Shown: piece by piece, positions 19,854 through 28,663 of the stretch
Layout of the letters: each line of letters begins with the position of its first letter
Numbering within the stretch: position 1 is the stretch's first letter
Assembly (NCBI RefSeq): GCF_016597815.1
Contig: NZ_VCHA01000001.1
Coordinates: forward strand, 1,116,001 to 1,180,000
Direction: 5' to 3'
Length of the DNA: 64,000 bases
Origin: Marinobacter sp. DY40_1A1
Lineage (GTDB): Bacteria > Pseudomonadota > Gammaproteobacteria > Pseudomonadales > Oleiphilaceae
The notes under the pieces: model-generated
What the model was told of the DNA's origin: nothing
The model's database searches: none
Seen by the model: the letters and a program-made list of their open reading frames with translations, nothing else
Program-made: the position numbers and the translations under genes

Positions 19854-21032
19854 ATGTTGATTGATTTCTTTCTCGAAGTGCGGCGGGCCAAGGTGCCTGC
19901 CAGCCTGCGTGAATTCCTCGATCTGCTGGAGGCGTTACAACAGCGCCTGGCATTTGCGGATATGGAAGAGTTCTATTACCTCGCGCGTTTGTGCCTTGTG
20001 AAAGACGAGCGCCACTTCGACAAGTTTGATCTGGCCTTCAAATCCTATTTTGAAGGCATCGAGCATCTTGATCAGATGCTGGAAGCGCTGATTCCCGATG
20101 ATTGGTTGCGTGCCGAGTTCGAGAAAAACCTGACAGAAGAGGAAAAGGCCAAGATTGATTCTCTGGGTGGCCTCGAAGAGCTGATTGAAACCTTCAAAAA
20201 ACGCATGGAAGAGCAAAAAGAGCGCCATGCGGGCGGTAACAAGTGGATTGGTACCGGTGGTACATCACCCTTTGGTGCCGATGGATACAACCCTGAAGGT
20301 TTCCGTATTGGTCAGAAAAAAGGCCGTCACGGCCGTGCAGTCAAAGTTTGGGAAAAACGCGAATTCAAGGATCTGGACGACAGTGTCACCCTTGGTATCC
20401 GTAACATCAAGGTAGCGCTCAGACGCCTACGCAAGTTCGCCCGCCAAGGCGCAGCAGATAAGCTTGATCTGGACGATACCATTCGGTCAACGGCCAGAAA
20501 CGCGGGGTATCTGGATCTGAAAATGGTTCCGGAGCGCCATAATGCGGTAAAGGTGCTGATATTTTTCGATGTGGGTGGTTCCATGGACCCCCACGTTCGG
20601 GTGTGTGAGGAGCTGTTCTCCGCTGCGCGCATGGAGTTCAAGCACATGGAGTATTTCTACTTTCACAACTTCGTTTATGAAAGTTTGTGGAAGAGCAATA
20701 TACGGCGCATGAACGAGACAACCAGCACCTGGGACATCCTTCATAAGTATTCGCCAGACTACAAGGTTATCTTCGTGGGCGATGCCACCATGGCACCCTA
20801 TGAAATTTCCCATGCTGGCGGTTCGATTGAGCACTGGAACGAAGAGGCTGGTGCGACCTGGTTTCAGCGCATCAGTGAGCATTTCCGCAAGGTGGTGTGG
20901 ATCAACCCGTTACCCGAAGGCTATTGGGGAACCGGCGGTTCTCTGGGAATGACCAGGCAATTGGTAAATAACCATATGTATCCGCTCACTGTGGAGGGGC
21001 TGGAGTCAGCCATGAAGCATTTGAGCAAATAA
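19854..21032 (+). CDS. vWA (CoxE-like) protein partner of MoxR
   Basis: This is a cytoplasmic 392-residue protein without signal peptide. Its first 150 residues are helical and charged. The C-terminal vWA domain begins near 230 with the MIDAS-like motif IFFDVGGSMDPHV. The canonical DxSxS is changed to DVGGS, which lacks the first serine; I recall this form in this MoxR-linked family, so it is probably normal. Later motifs VIFVGDATMAPYEI and WINPLPEGYW fit. It presumably works with the MoxR ATPase encoded 22 bp upstream. A hairpin and a terminator follow. Confidence 0.88.
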   Translation: MLIDFFLEVRRAKVPASLREFLDLLEALQQRLAFADMEEFYYLARLCLVKDERHFDKFDLAFKSYFEGIEHLDQMLEALIPDDWLRAEFEKNLTEEEKAKIDSLGGLEELIETFKKRMEEQKERHAGGNKWIGTGGTSPFGADGYNPEGFRIGQKKGRHGRAVKVWEKREFKDLDDSVTLGIRNIKVALRRLRKFARQGAADKLDLDDTIRSTARNAGYLDLKMVPERHNAVKVLIFFDVGGSMDPHVRVCEELFSAARMEFKHMEYFYFHNFVYESLWKSNIRRMNETTSTWDILHKYSPDYKVIFVGDATMAPYEISHAGGSIEHWNEEAGATWFQRISEHFRKVVWINPLPEGYWGTGGSLGMTRQLVNNHMYPLTVEGLESAMKHLSK

Positions 21033-21059
21033 AAAAGCCGATGCGGTTGAGACATCGGC
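21031..21059 (-). terminator. Hairpin with T tract on the minus strand
   Basis: GCCGATG/CATCGGC with a 9-base loop is followed on the minus strand by TTTTTT. It points toward the 3' end of the vWA gene and could stop antisense transcription. It starts right at the stop codon. Confidence 0.5.
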
Positions 21060-21074
21060 AAAGCTCGGCATATC

Positions 21075-21108
21075 AAGCGGGGGCGTTAACAACGTATCCC
21101 CGCTTTTT
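21075..21108 (+). terminator. Intrinsic terminator of the vWA-MoxR operon
   Basis: The stem AAGCGGGG/CCCCGCTT with a 15-base loop is followed by TTTTT. In the rest of the gap (21109-21369) I see no gene or clear regulatory motif; it presumably holds the promoter of the next operon. Confidence 0.8.
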
Positions 21109-21369
21109 ATTAGCAGCAAATATAGGGCCAGAAATATAAATCTGAAAATATACAGATAGTTATCAATTGATTGAGCCCTTGCTTCGTTACGTTTCCCTCA
21201 ATGGCCAAATGTCCTGTGTCAAATAACTCGACGCTTTCCACGCAAGCAATCCGATAGTTAGGCTGGGGCGCCGGGTTTCCGATTTGGTGATCTGCATACC
21301 GTTCTTGCCGGTTACCAAGTGTTACTCTTCCTGTCAGCTTGTAACTGAGACGGTGGGAGTAATAGGCTT

Positions 21370-21930
21370 ATGTTCGGCCTGAACAAAACACAAGGATGCC
21401 GGCGCGGCCAGGGGAGTGGATTCGTTAAGGCAATGAGTGCAAGCCTCCTCGTGATGTTGCTGATTGGGTTGAACCCGGTTGCAGCTTCACCCCTCGATGA
21501 TGAAATCGAAACACTCAAAGCCGAAACCTCCGCTACCGCAAAAGATATGGTCACGCTCGAGCAAAAAGTGCGACAGCTGGTTGATACCCGTGTTTCGGTG
21601 TTTCTGACGCTAGGCAGCCGGGACGGGCTGGATCTGGATTCGGTGGAGTTGTTTGTTAACGGAAAACCTGCGGTTTCTCATCTTTACACGCCCGCCGAAA
21701 GCAGGTCGCTGAAACAGGGCGGAATTCAGCAGTTGTTCATGGGTAATCTGGTCAATGGCGCTCACGAACTGCAGGCGGTGATTACGGCCCGGGCAGCCAA
21801 TGACCGTTTTGTGCGCAGAGAATCCTCCCACAGTTTCAAGAAGCGGCCGGGTGAGCTCCGTTTGGAGATGGCTCTGGAAGCCAATGCGCCCGATTACGAA
21901 CCTCGTGTTTCATTTATTGAGTGGAAGTAG
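21370..21930 (+). CDS. Secreted protein of unknown function, first gene of TPR/AgmX operon
   Basis: This 186-residue protein has a signal peptide-like start (basic N-terminus, then AMSASLLVMLLIGLNPVAAS). A short coiled-coil-like stretch follows (DDEIETLKAETSATAKDMVTL), then a beta-rich domain with VSVFLTLGSRDGLDLDSVEL and LVNGAHELQAVI. The latter resembles an Ig-like or PEGA-type fold for a periplasmic protein. I do not recognise a named family. The stop is 6 bp from the next start. Confidence 0.75.
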   Translation: MFGLNKTQGCRRGQGSGFVKAMSASLLVMLLIGLNPVAASPLDDEIETLKAETSATAKDMVTLEQKVRQLVDTRVSVFLTLGSRDGLDLDSVELFVNGKPAVSHLYTPAESRSLKQGGIQQLFMGNLVNGAHELQAVITARAANDRFVRRESSHSFKKRPGELRLEMALEANAPDYEPRVSFIEWK

Positions 21931-21936
21931 CCAGTC

Positions 21937-23274
21937 ATGAGGGTGTTCTTGCTGAGCTATGTCGTGCTTCCCACTTTCCTGTTCGGCATACTGCTGGCAC
22001 CAGCCCACGCTGCCCAGCCGGATCCCTCGGCACTTAAGGCAGGCCTTGATCAGTTTGCTCAGGCCGCTACTAGCTGGAATGCAGGCTCTCAAACCGATAC
22101 CGCCCCAAAATCAAATCAGCAAAAACTTTATGAAAAAGCCGAAGCTGCCCGGACCCGCGGCGATGCTGAAGGTGCAGGCAAAATCCTTGCGACAATGGAT
22201 GAGGGTTACTGGTCAGCGGTTGGCTATCTTAACCTTTCGGCGGATTATGCCCGCAACGATCTGAAACCTTCACGGGCGCTTGTCGCGCTGCGTGTGGCCC
22301 TGGCGATGGCTGATAAAGACACGGATGTTCACAGAAAATCAGCACTGCGCAGCCGTATCCTTCTGCGCGCCGGGTACCTTGCCTACACAAGCGCGGATTA
22401 TGAGAAGGCCATTGGCTTCCTTGAAAAAATACCACTCGATAGCCACAAAACGCCCCAGGCGCTTTATTTGCACGGTTTGGCACTGGCGGAGCAAGGCAAT
22501 CACCGAGCCGCGATGCAGAGCTGGCACCGCGCTAAAAAATATCCATTGGCATACCCGGGGGTTGCTTACGCCTGGATAGGCATGGGGCGCGGTTATGACC
22601 TCTCAGGGTATCTTGGGCAGGCCGGCGAAGCCTACCTGGCAGCAAATGCAGCCTACGAGGGCGAGCGGGTTACTTTGCGTGCCTTGGCTACCCAGATTGA
22701 AGATCAGGGTGCTTACAAGGCACTGGTACTGGATGCGAGAAGTCAGAATACAGCTGCCGCAGGAGCCGGAAGGGCAGGGTCTGGTAAAACAACCTTGGGC
22801 AGCCCGAAGGTGGAATGGTTTCTTGCTGACAGTCGCACGCTAACCCAGCCACGCATGGCCTATTTACTGACCATGATGGAACAGCCGGCTGCACAGTTAG
22901 CGGTCGACCGGGTTGCAAAACTGGCACAAATAGCGGCTGATCTCGAACGCAACGCGCAGGATCTTGGTGTATTTATCAGCGCCTTAACTGAGGAGCTTGA
23001 TAAACCCGGAAGTGTGACAGATAGGCGCTCTGACAACCTGCGAGGATTGCTCGCTGACAGCGATGAACTGCGTAACAAGACGCTTGCACACCTCGAATCC
23101 GTTTCGGCTTTACGTATTCAAGCTGAAAACTTGTTGGATCGCCTTGCACTGGATTTTGTTGCCGCGCAAGATCAAAAAATGGTGTATGCCCTGGATAAAA
23201 CCGAGCAGCAGATTGCCCATCTTTATGAATACCTGGCATTGCAGGAACTGGATTCCGGGGAGCAAACGCGATGA
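21937..23274 (+). CDS. Periplasmic tetratricopeptide-repeat protein
   Basis: This 445-residue protein has a signal peptide (MRVFLLSYVVLPTFLFGILL...AHA) and TPR-like helical repeats through about residue 250, for example ALYLHGLALAEQGNHRAAMQSW and YAWIGMGRGYDLSGYLGQAGEAY. The C-terminal third is a long helical region rich in Leu, Glu and Asp. It overlaps the next gene by four bases (ATGA). The likely role is assembly or scaffolding in the envelope machine encoded here. Confidence 0.8.
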   Translation: MRVFLLSYVVLPTFLFGILLAPAHAAQPDPSALKAGLDQFAQAATSWNAGSQTDTAPKSNQQKLYEKAEAARTRGDAEGAGKILATMDEGYWSAVGYLNLSADYARNDLKPSRALVALRVALAMADKDTDVHRKSALRSRILLRAGYLAYTSADYEKAIGFLEKIPLDSHKTPQALYLHGLALAEQGNHRAAMQSWHRAKKYPLAYPGVAYAWIGMGRGYDLSGYLGQAGEAYLAANAAYEGERVTLRALATQIEDQGAYKALVLDARSQNTAAAGAGRAGSGKTTLGSPKVEWFLADSRTLTQPRMAYLLTMMEQPAAQLAVDRVAKLAQIAADLERNAQDLGVFISALTEELDKPGSVTDRRSDNLRGLLADSDELRNKTLAHLESVSALRIQAENLLDRLALDFVAAQDQKMVYALDKTEQQIAHLYEYLALQELDSGEQTR

Positions 23275-26102
23275 AAGGTTTAAAGGCTTTGCTTCTGCCT
23301 TTTTGTTTGTTCTGTGGTGTGGCCAGCGGGCAGGAATCGTTTCGTGTAGAGCTGGGAAAAGACGGCGAAACCATTGCAGATATGCGTCCGGTGTTTCTGA
23401 AGTTCGAAACCAGGCCGCTTCCGGCGATTTCACCAGCCGAGGTTGCCAGGCGCTATCAGAAATTGTTCAGCACAACGGATGAGCCGTCTGTACGAGTGGA
23501 TGCATTAAACCGCCTTACCAATATTCGCGATCGCTCCGGCCAGGACATAGGGTTCAGTCCCGCTGAAGAAGCGGTAGTGTATCAGCAGGCCATCGAAAGT
23601 TATGAATCCATTCTTGAGCGGGGAGCGTTTGGCGGTCGCCTGGACGAGCTTCTATATCAGATGGCCAAAGCCCATGCTCTGACCGGTCAAAACGAGGCGT
23701 CTGTCAAACGCCTTCAACAGTTGGTGGGTCTCTACCCGGATTCAGCTCTGGTACCTGAGGCTCGGTTCCGGGTTGCAGAATCGGCGTTTGCTGCAGGTAG
23801 CTATATAGAAGCTGAGTCGGGATACCGCAATCTCGTTGACGGCAAAGCTGATGCTGGCGACTTGAGAAATAAAGCTCGCTATATGCTCGGATGGTCGCTC
23901 TACAAGCAAGGGCCACATGCCTGGGAACGCGCTGGAAAGCGATTTGTGGCGGTTCTTGACGAGTCCTTGCCAAACACTGAAAGCCTGCATCAAGTGTCTG
24001 AATCCAGTGTGGATAGTATTGACGACACGCTTCGCATACTTGCGCTGATGGCCAGCCAGCGCAATGGCGCAGAAACCTTGATGGCTTGGTTACAGCCGAC
24101 ACCTTTGCGCTCATGGACTCCGCTGGCGTTTGATCGCCTTGCGGATCTCTATGCGGTGCAAGGTAACGCAGAGGAAAGTGTAGCCACTAACCGCGCTTTT
24201 GCGACTTACTTCCCCTCACACCCCCAGCGTGCCGGCTTCATGGCGCAGGTGGTTGATGTATGGAACCAGGCCAGCCAGCCGGTAAAAGCCAGAGCGGCCA
24301 TGGCTGACTATGTTGCGCTGTTTGATAATCAAAGCGATTACGCCGCTCTTGAGGAACGCTACCGTACAAAATGGCGGGATTTCAGTCGGGTTCTCGCTGA
24401 TTTTTACTACACGGAGGGCGGTGCAGGGAGTGGCAGTGTTGCTGCCCGTAACTATGCCTCAGCCGCTACCTACTATGAAGGTTTGGCAAGCCGCAGCCCG
24501 GCGGCCGGAGAGTTCTACCGACTTGCTGGCGATGCGTGGCTGCAGGCCGAAGCATATCCTGCCGCCCTTAAAAATTATCGGTTTGCTGCCTACGATGTAC
24601 CGGGTTACGAACACACGGCAGATGCTGGGTGGGCAGCAGTTGCCCTGATCAGGGCAGGTGTTAGTGGTGAACTGGCGCCTTCGGAATACAGGCCGGACCT
24701 GAACGAACTCGCCGTCGAAACGGATCGGTTCACGGCGCAGCATGGTGCTGATCCTCGCGCACCAGAGTTGCTCGCCTATGTGGCCAACCGTTGGCTTGAG
24801 GCAGGCAATGATGAACAGGCTTTGAACTATGCTGTGCAAGCCGTTACCCACGAACAGTCCGGGCCCAAAGTGCGCTACGCCGGATGGCTGGTTACGGCAC
24901 AGGTGCGTCAAAATATGTTGGAGTACGGCCTTGCCGAAAGAGCTTGGCGTGAGGCCTTGGCATTGGCTGCAGGTGAATCCGCAACCGCCGCCATGAAACA
25001 GGAAATGCCGGAACTGCAACAGCAACTTGCTACCGTGATCTATCGCCAGGGTGAGCAGGCTGCTGAAGCTGGTAAGCCTGCGATAGCAGTTGCGCACTTT
25101 CAGCGCATTGAGACGGTATTGCCTGGTTCTGAAATAGCTATAAAAGGGCGTTTTGATGCGGCGAATACGCTGCTCAGAGCATCAGAATGGCAGCCCGCAA
25201 TCAACGAGCTAAACCGTTTTAGAGCAGATTACTCAAGCCACGCCCTGGCGTCAGATATCAGCGAGAAATTGGTGTTGGCCTACACGGCTTCAGGCCAACC
25301 CGTTCGCGCAGCCGGAGAACTGATGGATATGGCGGATGGGTATATTGATAACGGCCAGTCAATTGCCACGGGTGAAGGTGCTTTGTCCTACCGGCTTCGG
25401 GCTGCGGAATTGTTCCATGCGGCAGAAGCAAATGATCAGCGCGATGCCATATACATAGATTACCTTGCATCAAGCCCTGTAGCTGAAGATGCCGAGGAAC
25501 ACATTCGCCTGCAGACTATGCGTCAGCGCTTGATAGAGTCCGGTAGACGTACAACACAGTGGCGCGTTGACCTGGTTTCTGCGGAGCTGCAAAGCCGGTG
25601 GCACTCAGAGCAAACCTTGCAGTGGGCAGCACAGGGTGCACTGACTCTTGGTGCTGAAGCCGCTAGAGAGTTTGCTGGAATTGAACTCGATATACCGCTT
25701 GAGAAATCACTGGCCGATAAACAGGTGGCCATGGAAAGAGCGCAAACCTATTTCCGCAATGCAGAATCTCTTGGAGGTTCTGAGGTTTTACCTGAGTCCC
25801 TGTATCGCAGGGCCGAGCTTCACCGCATTATGGCTAGTGATCTCATGGCGTCAACGCCACCGCCTGAGTTGAATGAACTCGAGCAGATGCAATACGCCAT
25901 GCTGCTGGAAGAAGAAGCCTACCCATTTGAAGAGCGTGCGATTGCATTGCACTCTGAAAACCACCAAGGGATTGCGACCAATGGTTTCAATGCCTGGGTG
26001 GAAAAGAGTCTGAATGTTCTTGCTGAGTTGCACCCTGGCCGTTATCAGCGGTCTATGCGTTGGATGAGTGTGTCAGTTGAGGGAGGCAATGATGGTGCGT
26101 GA
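23271..26102 (+). CDS. Large periplasmic TPR protein
   Basis: This 943-residue protein has a short signal peptide (MKGLKALLLPFCLFCGVASG). TPR repeats run along its length, for example LLYQMAKAHALTGQNEASVKRL, RFRVAESAFAAGSYIEAESGY and FDRLADLYAVQGNAEESVATN. Size, secretion signal and position recall large TPR proteins of Agl/Glt-type envelope machines, but the match is by architecture only. Its end overlaps the start of the next gene. Confidence 0.8.
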   Translation: MKGLKALLLPFCLFCGVASGQESFRVELGKDGETIADMRPVFLKFETRPLPAISPAEVARRYQKLFSTTDEPSVRVDALNRLTNIRDRSGQDIGFSPAEEAVVYQQAIESYESILERGAFGGRLDELLYQMAKAHALTGQNEASVKRLQQLVGLYPDSALVPEARFRVAESAFAAGSYIEAESGYRNLVDGKADAGDLRNKARYMLGWSLYKQGPHAWERAGKRFVAVLDESLPNTESLHQVSESSVDSIDDTLRILALMASQRNGAETLMAWLQPTPLRSWTPLAFDRLADLYAVQGNAEESVATNRAFATYFPSHPQRAGFMAQVVDVWNQASQPVKARAAMADYVALFDNQSDYAALEERYRTKWRDFSRVLADFYYTEGGAGSGSVAARNYASAATYYEGLASRSPAAGEFYRLAGDAWLQAEAYPAALKNYRFAAYDVPGYEHTADAGWAAVALIRAGVSGELAPSEYRPDLNELAVETDRFTAQHGADPRAPELLAYVANRWLEAGNDEQALNYAVQAVTHEQSGPKVRYAGWLVTAQVRQNMLEYGLAERAWREALALAAGESATAAMKQEMPELQQQLATVIYRQGEQAAEAGKPAIAVAHFQRIETVLPGSEIAIKGRFDAANTLLRASEWQPAINELNRFRADYSSHALASDISEKLVLAYTASGQPVRAAGELMDMADGYIDNGQSIATGEGALSYRLRAAELFHAAEANDQRDAIYIDYLASSPVAEDAEEHIRLQTMRQRLIESGRRTTQWRVDLVSAELQSRWHSEQTLQWAAQGALTLGAEAAREFAGIELDIPLEKSLADKQVAMERAQTYFRNAESLGGSEVLPESLYRRAELHRIMASDLMASTPPPELNELEQMQYAMLLEEEAYPFEERAIALHSENHQGIATNGFNAWVEKSLNVLAELHPGRYQRSMRWMSVSVEGGNDGA

Positions 26103-26580
26103 AACTTTCCGTCGGCTTTGGGTTATGAGCTTTCTGGTTGGCTCAGCGGCTGCGCTATTCGGCTGTGCTTCAACACCTGTGGAACCAGTGAGCAAACCGC
26201 CTGTGCTATATCCTCAGCAGGCTCAGGTACATGTTCAGCAAGGCGCCATCGCCTACGAACAAGGAGATATTTCAGCGGCGATAGAGGCCTGGAATCTAGC
26301 GGTTGAACTTAATCCGGCCGATGCGGTGATCGTGAATAACCTGGCCCTGCTGCTGAAACAAAAAAACCGTTTCGATGAGGCCGCTGCATTGCTTGAGAAT
26401 GGGCTTAAGCTCTCACCGGAGGTTGCGGAACTGCATTACAACCTGGCGGTCATTTCCGAACTCTATTTGCTGGATCTCGACAGAGCACTTGTCCATTACC
26501 AGCGCTATCAAGGGCTTTCTGCTGATGAAGATAAAAAAGTAACCGGATGGATTGCAGATCTGGAAAGGAGGCTGGATTAA
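26092..26580 (+). CDS. TPR lipoprotein
   Basis: This 162-residue lipoprotein has a signal peptide ending in the lipobox ALFGCA and two or three TPR motifs (AIAYEQGDISAAIEAWNLAV, VIVNNLALLLKQKNRFDEAAAL, ELHYNLAVISELYLLDLDRALV). The ATG at 26092 is chosen because GGGAGG lies five bases upstream. The longer frame begins inside the previous gene without such a site. It is probably an outer-membrane lipoprotein of the same complex. Confidence 0.83.
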   Translation: MVRETFRRLWVMSFLVGSAAALFGCASTPVEPVSKPPVLYPQQAQVHVQQGAIAYEQGDISAAIEAWNLAVELNPADAVIVNNLALLLKQKNRFDEAAALLENGLKLSPEVAELHYNLAVISELYLLDLDRALVHYQRYQGLSADEDKKVTGWIADLERRLD

Positions 26581-26583
26581 ATC

Positions 26584-26958
26584 ATGATCAGTTTTTTCCC
26601 CCTGTTACGCCGGGTTGGCCCTATTTGTCTGTCCGGCATATTTGCCTTGATTACACCTGTTCTTTGGGCGGCCTCTGGGTCAGGCAGTGAGGCGCAGCTA
26701 AAAGGTGTCAAAAGTAATTCACCAGCACGCTTGAGCATCGAAGGTATTTCCGCAAATGTCGGAGAGGATGAGCCGCGGGTGTTGACCATACTGCCCTGGC
26801 GAGCCCCTACCTTGCCGCGCCGACCAAGGGCAGAACTGGAAAGCATCGCACCGGAACTGGTTGAGCCACTGGATGCCCTTGTGCTTGAGCGTCATCGGAT
26901 ATTTCGTCAGAACCTGGGTGTTGCTAACTCTGGCGGACAGCCCGGTGCACGGCGATGA
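26584..26958 (+). CDS. Small secreted protein, unknown function
   Basis: This 124-residue protein has a signal peptide or membrane anchor (VGPICLSGIFALITPVLWA). The remainder is Pro/Arg/Leu-rich with no family I recognise (VLTILPWRAPTLPRRPRAEL). It starts 3 bp after the lipoprotein gene and overlaps the AgmX-like gene by four bases, so it belongs to the operon. Confidence 0.65.
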   Translation: MISFFPLLRRVGPICLSGIFALITPVLWAASGSGSEAQLKGVKSNSPARLSIEGISANVGEDEPRVLTILPWRAPTLPRRPRAELESIAPELVEPLDALVLERHRIFRQNLGVANSGGQPGARR

Positions 26959-27968
26959 CAGCTATGAACTCAATGCCAGCCAGCAGTAGTATTGGCCTGA
27001 CCAATACTTTGGGTAATGTGGCTTTGTCTTCGCTGTCCTGGAGTAAGGAAGAGGGCGAACGCTTGCGTCTTACCGTGATCACGGTGGTGGCGCTTTTGCT
27101 TTTCGTTCCATTGGCAGCCGTGATTACGACAACAGATGTACCTGAGCCCGCGCGGGAAAAAGCTGAAAGTGTGCCTCCCCAGCTTGCCAAGCTGCTTGTA
27201 AAGCCGGAGCCAATAACGAAGCCTGCGCCCAAACCTGTTGAAGAAATTGCGCAGCCAGAGCCAGTCCCTGAGCCGGTGAAGCCCGAAGCCCAGGTGGTAA
27301 AGCCCGTCGTGAAACCTATACCCGCACAACCTTCGCCAATCCCGGTAAGCCAGAGCGTGGAGCAGGCAAGGGAAAAAGCATCCCGATCCGGTTTGTTAAA
27401 TATGAGAGATCGCCTGGCCTCTATGCGCCAGCCAGCAGCTGCAGCTGCCCCTGTAATTCAAGCCAACACAGGACATATGGCAAGCGCTGAAAGCGGCGTT
27501 AAGGCTGGGGCAATACCGGATAGCAATGCACTAAAAACCAGCGGTGGTGTAAGCGATGCACAGGCACCACAAGTTGAAGTTGCGGTTGCCGGGCACGAAG
27601 TAAGGAAGGTGGAGGCTGCTCGGGAACCAGCGCCGGTTGTGGCAAGCGCCCCAGCTCGCAAGCAGACGCCTGCGGTGGGTGAGCGGGCAATGAGTAACAT
27701 CCGCCAGGTATTTGACTCAGGCAAAACAGCTCTGTACTCCCTTTATCAAAGAGAGTTGCGACAGGACCCAACCTTGGCCGGTAAAGTTTTGCTTGAGCTG
27801 GTAATACAGCCAGATGGCTCAGTGTCTGCCTGCAAGGTTGTAAGCTCAGAGCTTGATAACCCGGCCCTGGAGCACAAGCTTGCAATGCGGGTGCGCCTTT
27901 TTAACTTTGGCGCCGCTAATGTGGAAGCCCGAAAGGTTAGATTTCCGATTGATTTTCTTCCGGGCTGA
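26955..27968 (+). CDS. TonB-like protein with AgmX/PglI-type C-terminal domain
   Basis: This 337-residue inner-membrane protein has one N-terminal helix near 37-60 (LTVITVVALLLFVPLAAV). A Pro/Lys/Glu-rich spacer spans the periplasm (PEPVPEPVKPEAQVVKPVVK). The C-terminal domain (about 240-337) has the pattern YSLYQRELRQDPTLAGKVLL, then GSVSACKVVSSELDNPALEH and a final FPIDF. That pattern is the AgmX/PglI C-terminal domain of Myxococcus gliding proteins, related in layout to TonB. Such proteins normally work with ExbB/ExbD-like motors, and none lies next to it here. It is the last gene of the operon. The converging MaoC gene ends 17 bp away. Confidence 0.85.
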   Translation: MTAMNSMPASSSIGLTNTLGNVALSSLSWSKEEGERLRLTVITVVALLLFVPLAAVITTTDVPEPAREKAESVPPQLAKLLVKPEPITKPAPKPVEEIAQPEPVPEPVKPEAQVVKPVVKPIPAQPSPIPVSQSVEQAREKASRSGLLNMRDRLASMRQPAAAAAPVIQANTGHMASAESGVKAGAIPDSNALKTSGGVSDAQAPQVEVAVAGHEVRKVEAAREPAPVVASAPARKQTPAVGERAMSNIRQVFDSGKTALYSLYQRELRQDPTLAGKVLLELVIQPDGSVSACKVVSSELDNPALEHKLAMRVRLFNFGAANVEARKVRFPIDFLPG

Positions 27969-27985
27969 GGTTGTATAAAGAGTAG

Positions 27986-28477
27986 TCAGTCGTAGCCATC
28001 TATGGTGATTTTTGGCAGTGTTGGCTTGTAAAGGTCAACCTTTTCCGTCGGGGCAATCACTTTGGCTTCACCGGTAACTACTTTTTGATCATTCTGGTTT
28101 ATCACATCGCACTGAAAGACCACCCGGTTTTTGGGCTCTTTTCTTAGTACTGTAAGATTAACAGTAAGCGTGTCGTCCAGTTTTACCGGGCGTTTGAATG
28201 AAAGGCTCTGTTCCAGATACACCGTGCCCGGGCCAGGCATAACGGTGGCAAGCGCTGCAGAAATCAAGGATCCACTCCACATACCGTGGGCGATACGCTC
28301 TCCGAACATAGAGCTCGCAGCATATTCAGGGTCCAGGTGTACCGGGTTAAAATCTCCCGATACAGCGGCGAACAGCACCAGTTCTTTTTCTGTTAGTGAT
28401 CGCGTAAACGTTGCTGTATCGCCCTCGTTGAGCTCGTTGTAGGTAATGTTTTCAAGCGTATCAAAGGTGTCGCTCAT
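27986..28477 (-). CDS. MaoC-family (R)-specific enoyl-CoA hydratase
   Basis: This 163-residue hot-dog-fold protein has the hydratase-2 motif SGDFNPVHLDPEYA and the following FGERIAHGMWSGSL. The catalytic Asp and His of the R-hydratase family are in the first block. It should hydrate trans-2-enoyl-CoA in fatty acid metabolism; the nearby FadD makes a link to beta-oxidation plausible. The start at 28477 is chosen because GGAG lies six bases upstream; an adjacent ATG at 28480 is also possible. Confidence 0.85.
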   Translation of the reverse strand: MSDTFDTLENITYNELNEGDTATFTRSLTEKELVLFAAVSGDFNPVHLDPEYAASSMFGERIAHGMWSGSLISAALATVMPGPGTVYLEQSLSFKRPVKLDDTLTVNLTVLRKEPKNRVVFQCDVINQNDQKVVTGEAKVIAPTEKVDLYKPTLPKITIDGYD

Positions 28478-28663
28478 CATCTGCTCCATGATCAAGGCGT
28501 GTTAGTACTGGTCTTTGGGGTTGGCGTTTGAAACTACCTCAACGTTACCAAAACTGCTATTCTCTCCCAACTTTTTTAAGGCTGATACTTATGTCGAGTT
28601 GACCAGGCTGGCGCTCGATGTTCGTGAATCACTATAAACAGAAGCGCCAGACAGGAGATGGTG

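Noticed and set aside
26068..26091. Longer start of the TPR lipoprotein
   Set aside because: It lacks a ribosome binding site and adds a non-signal segment before the lipobox; ATG 26092 has GGGAGG.
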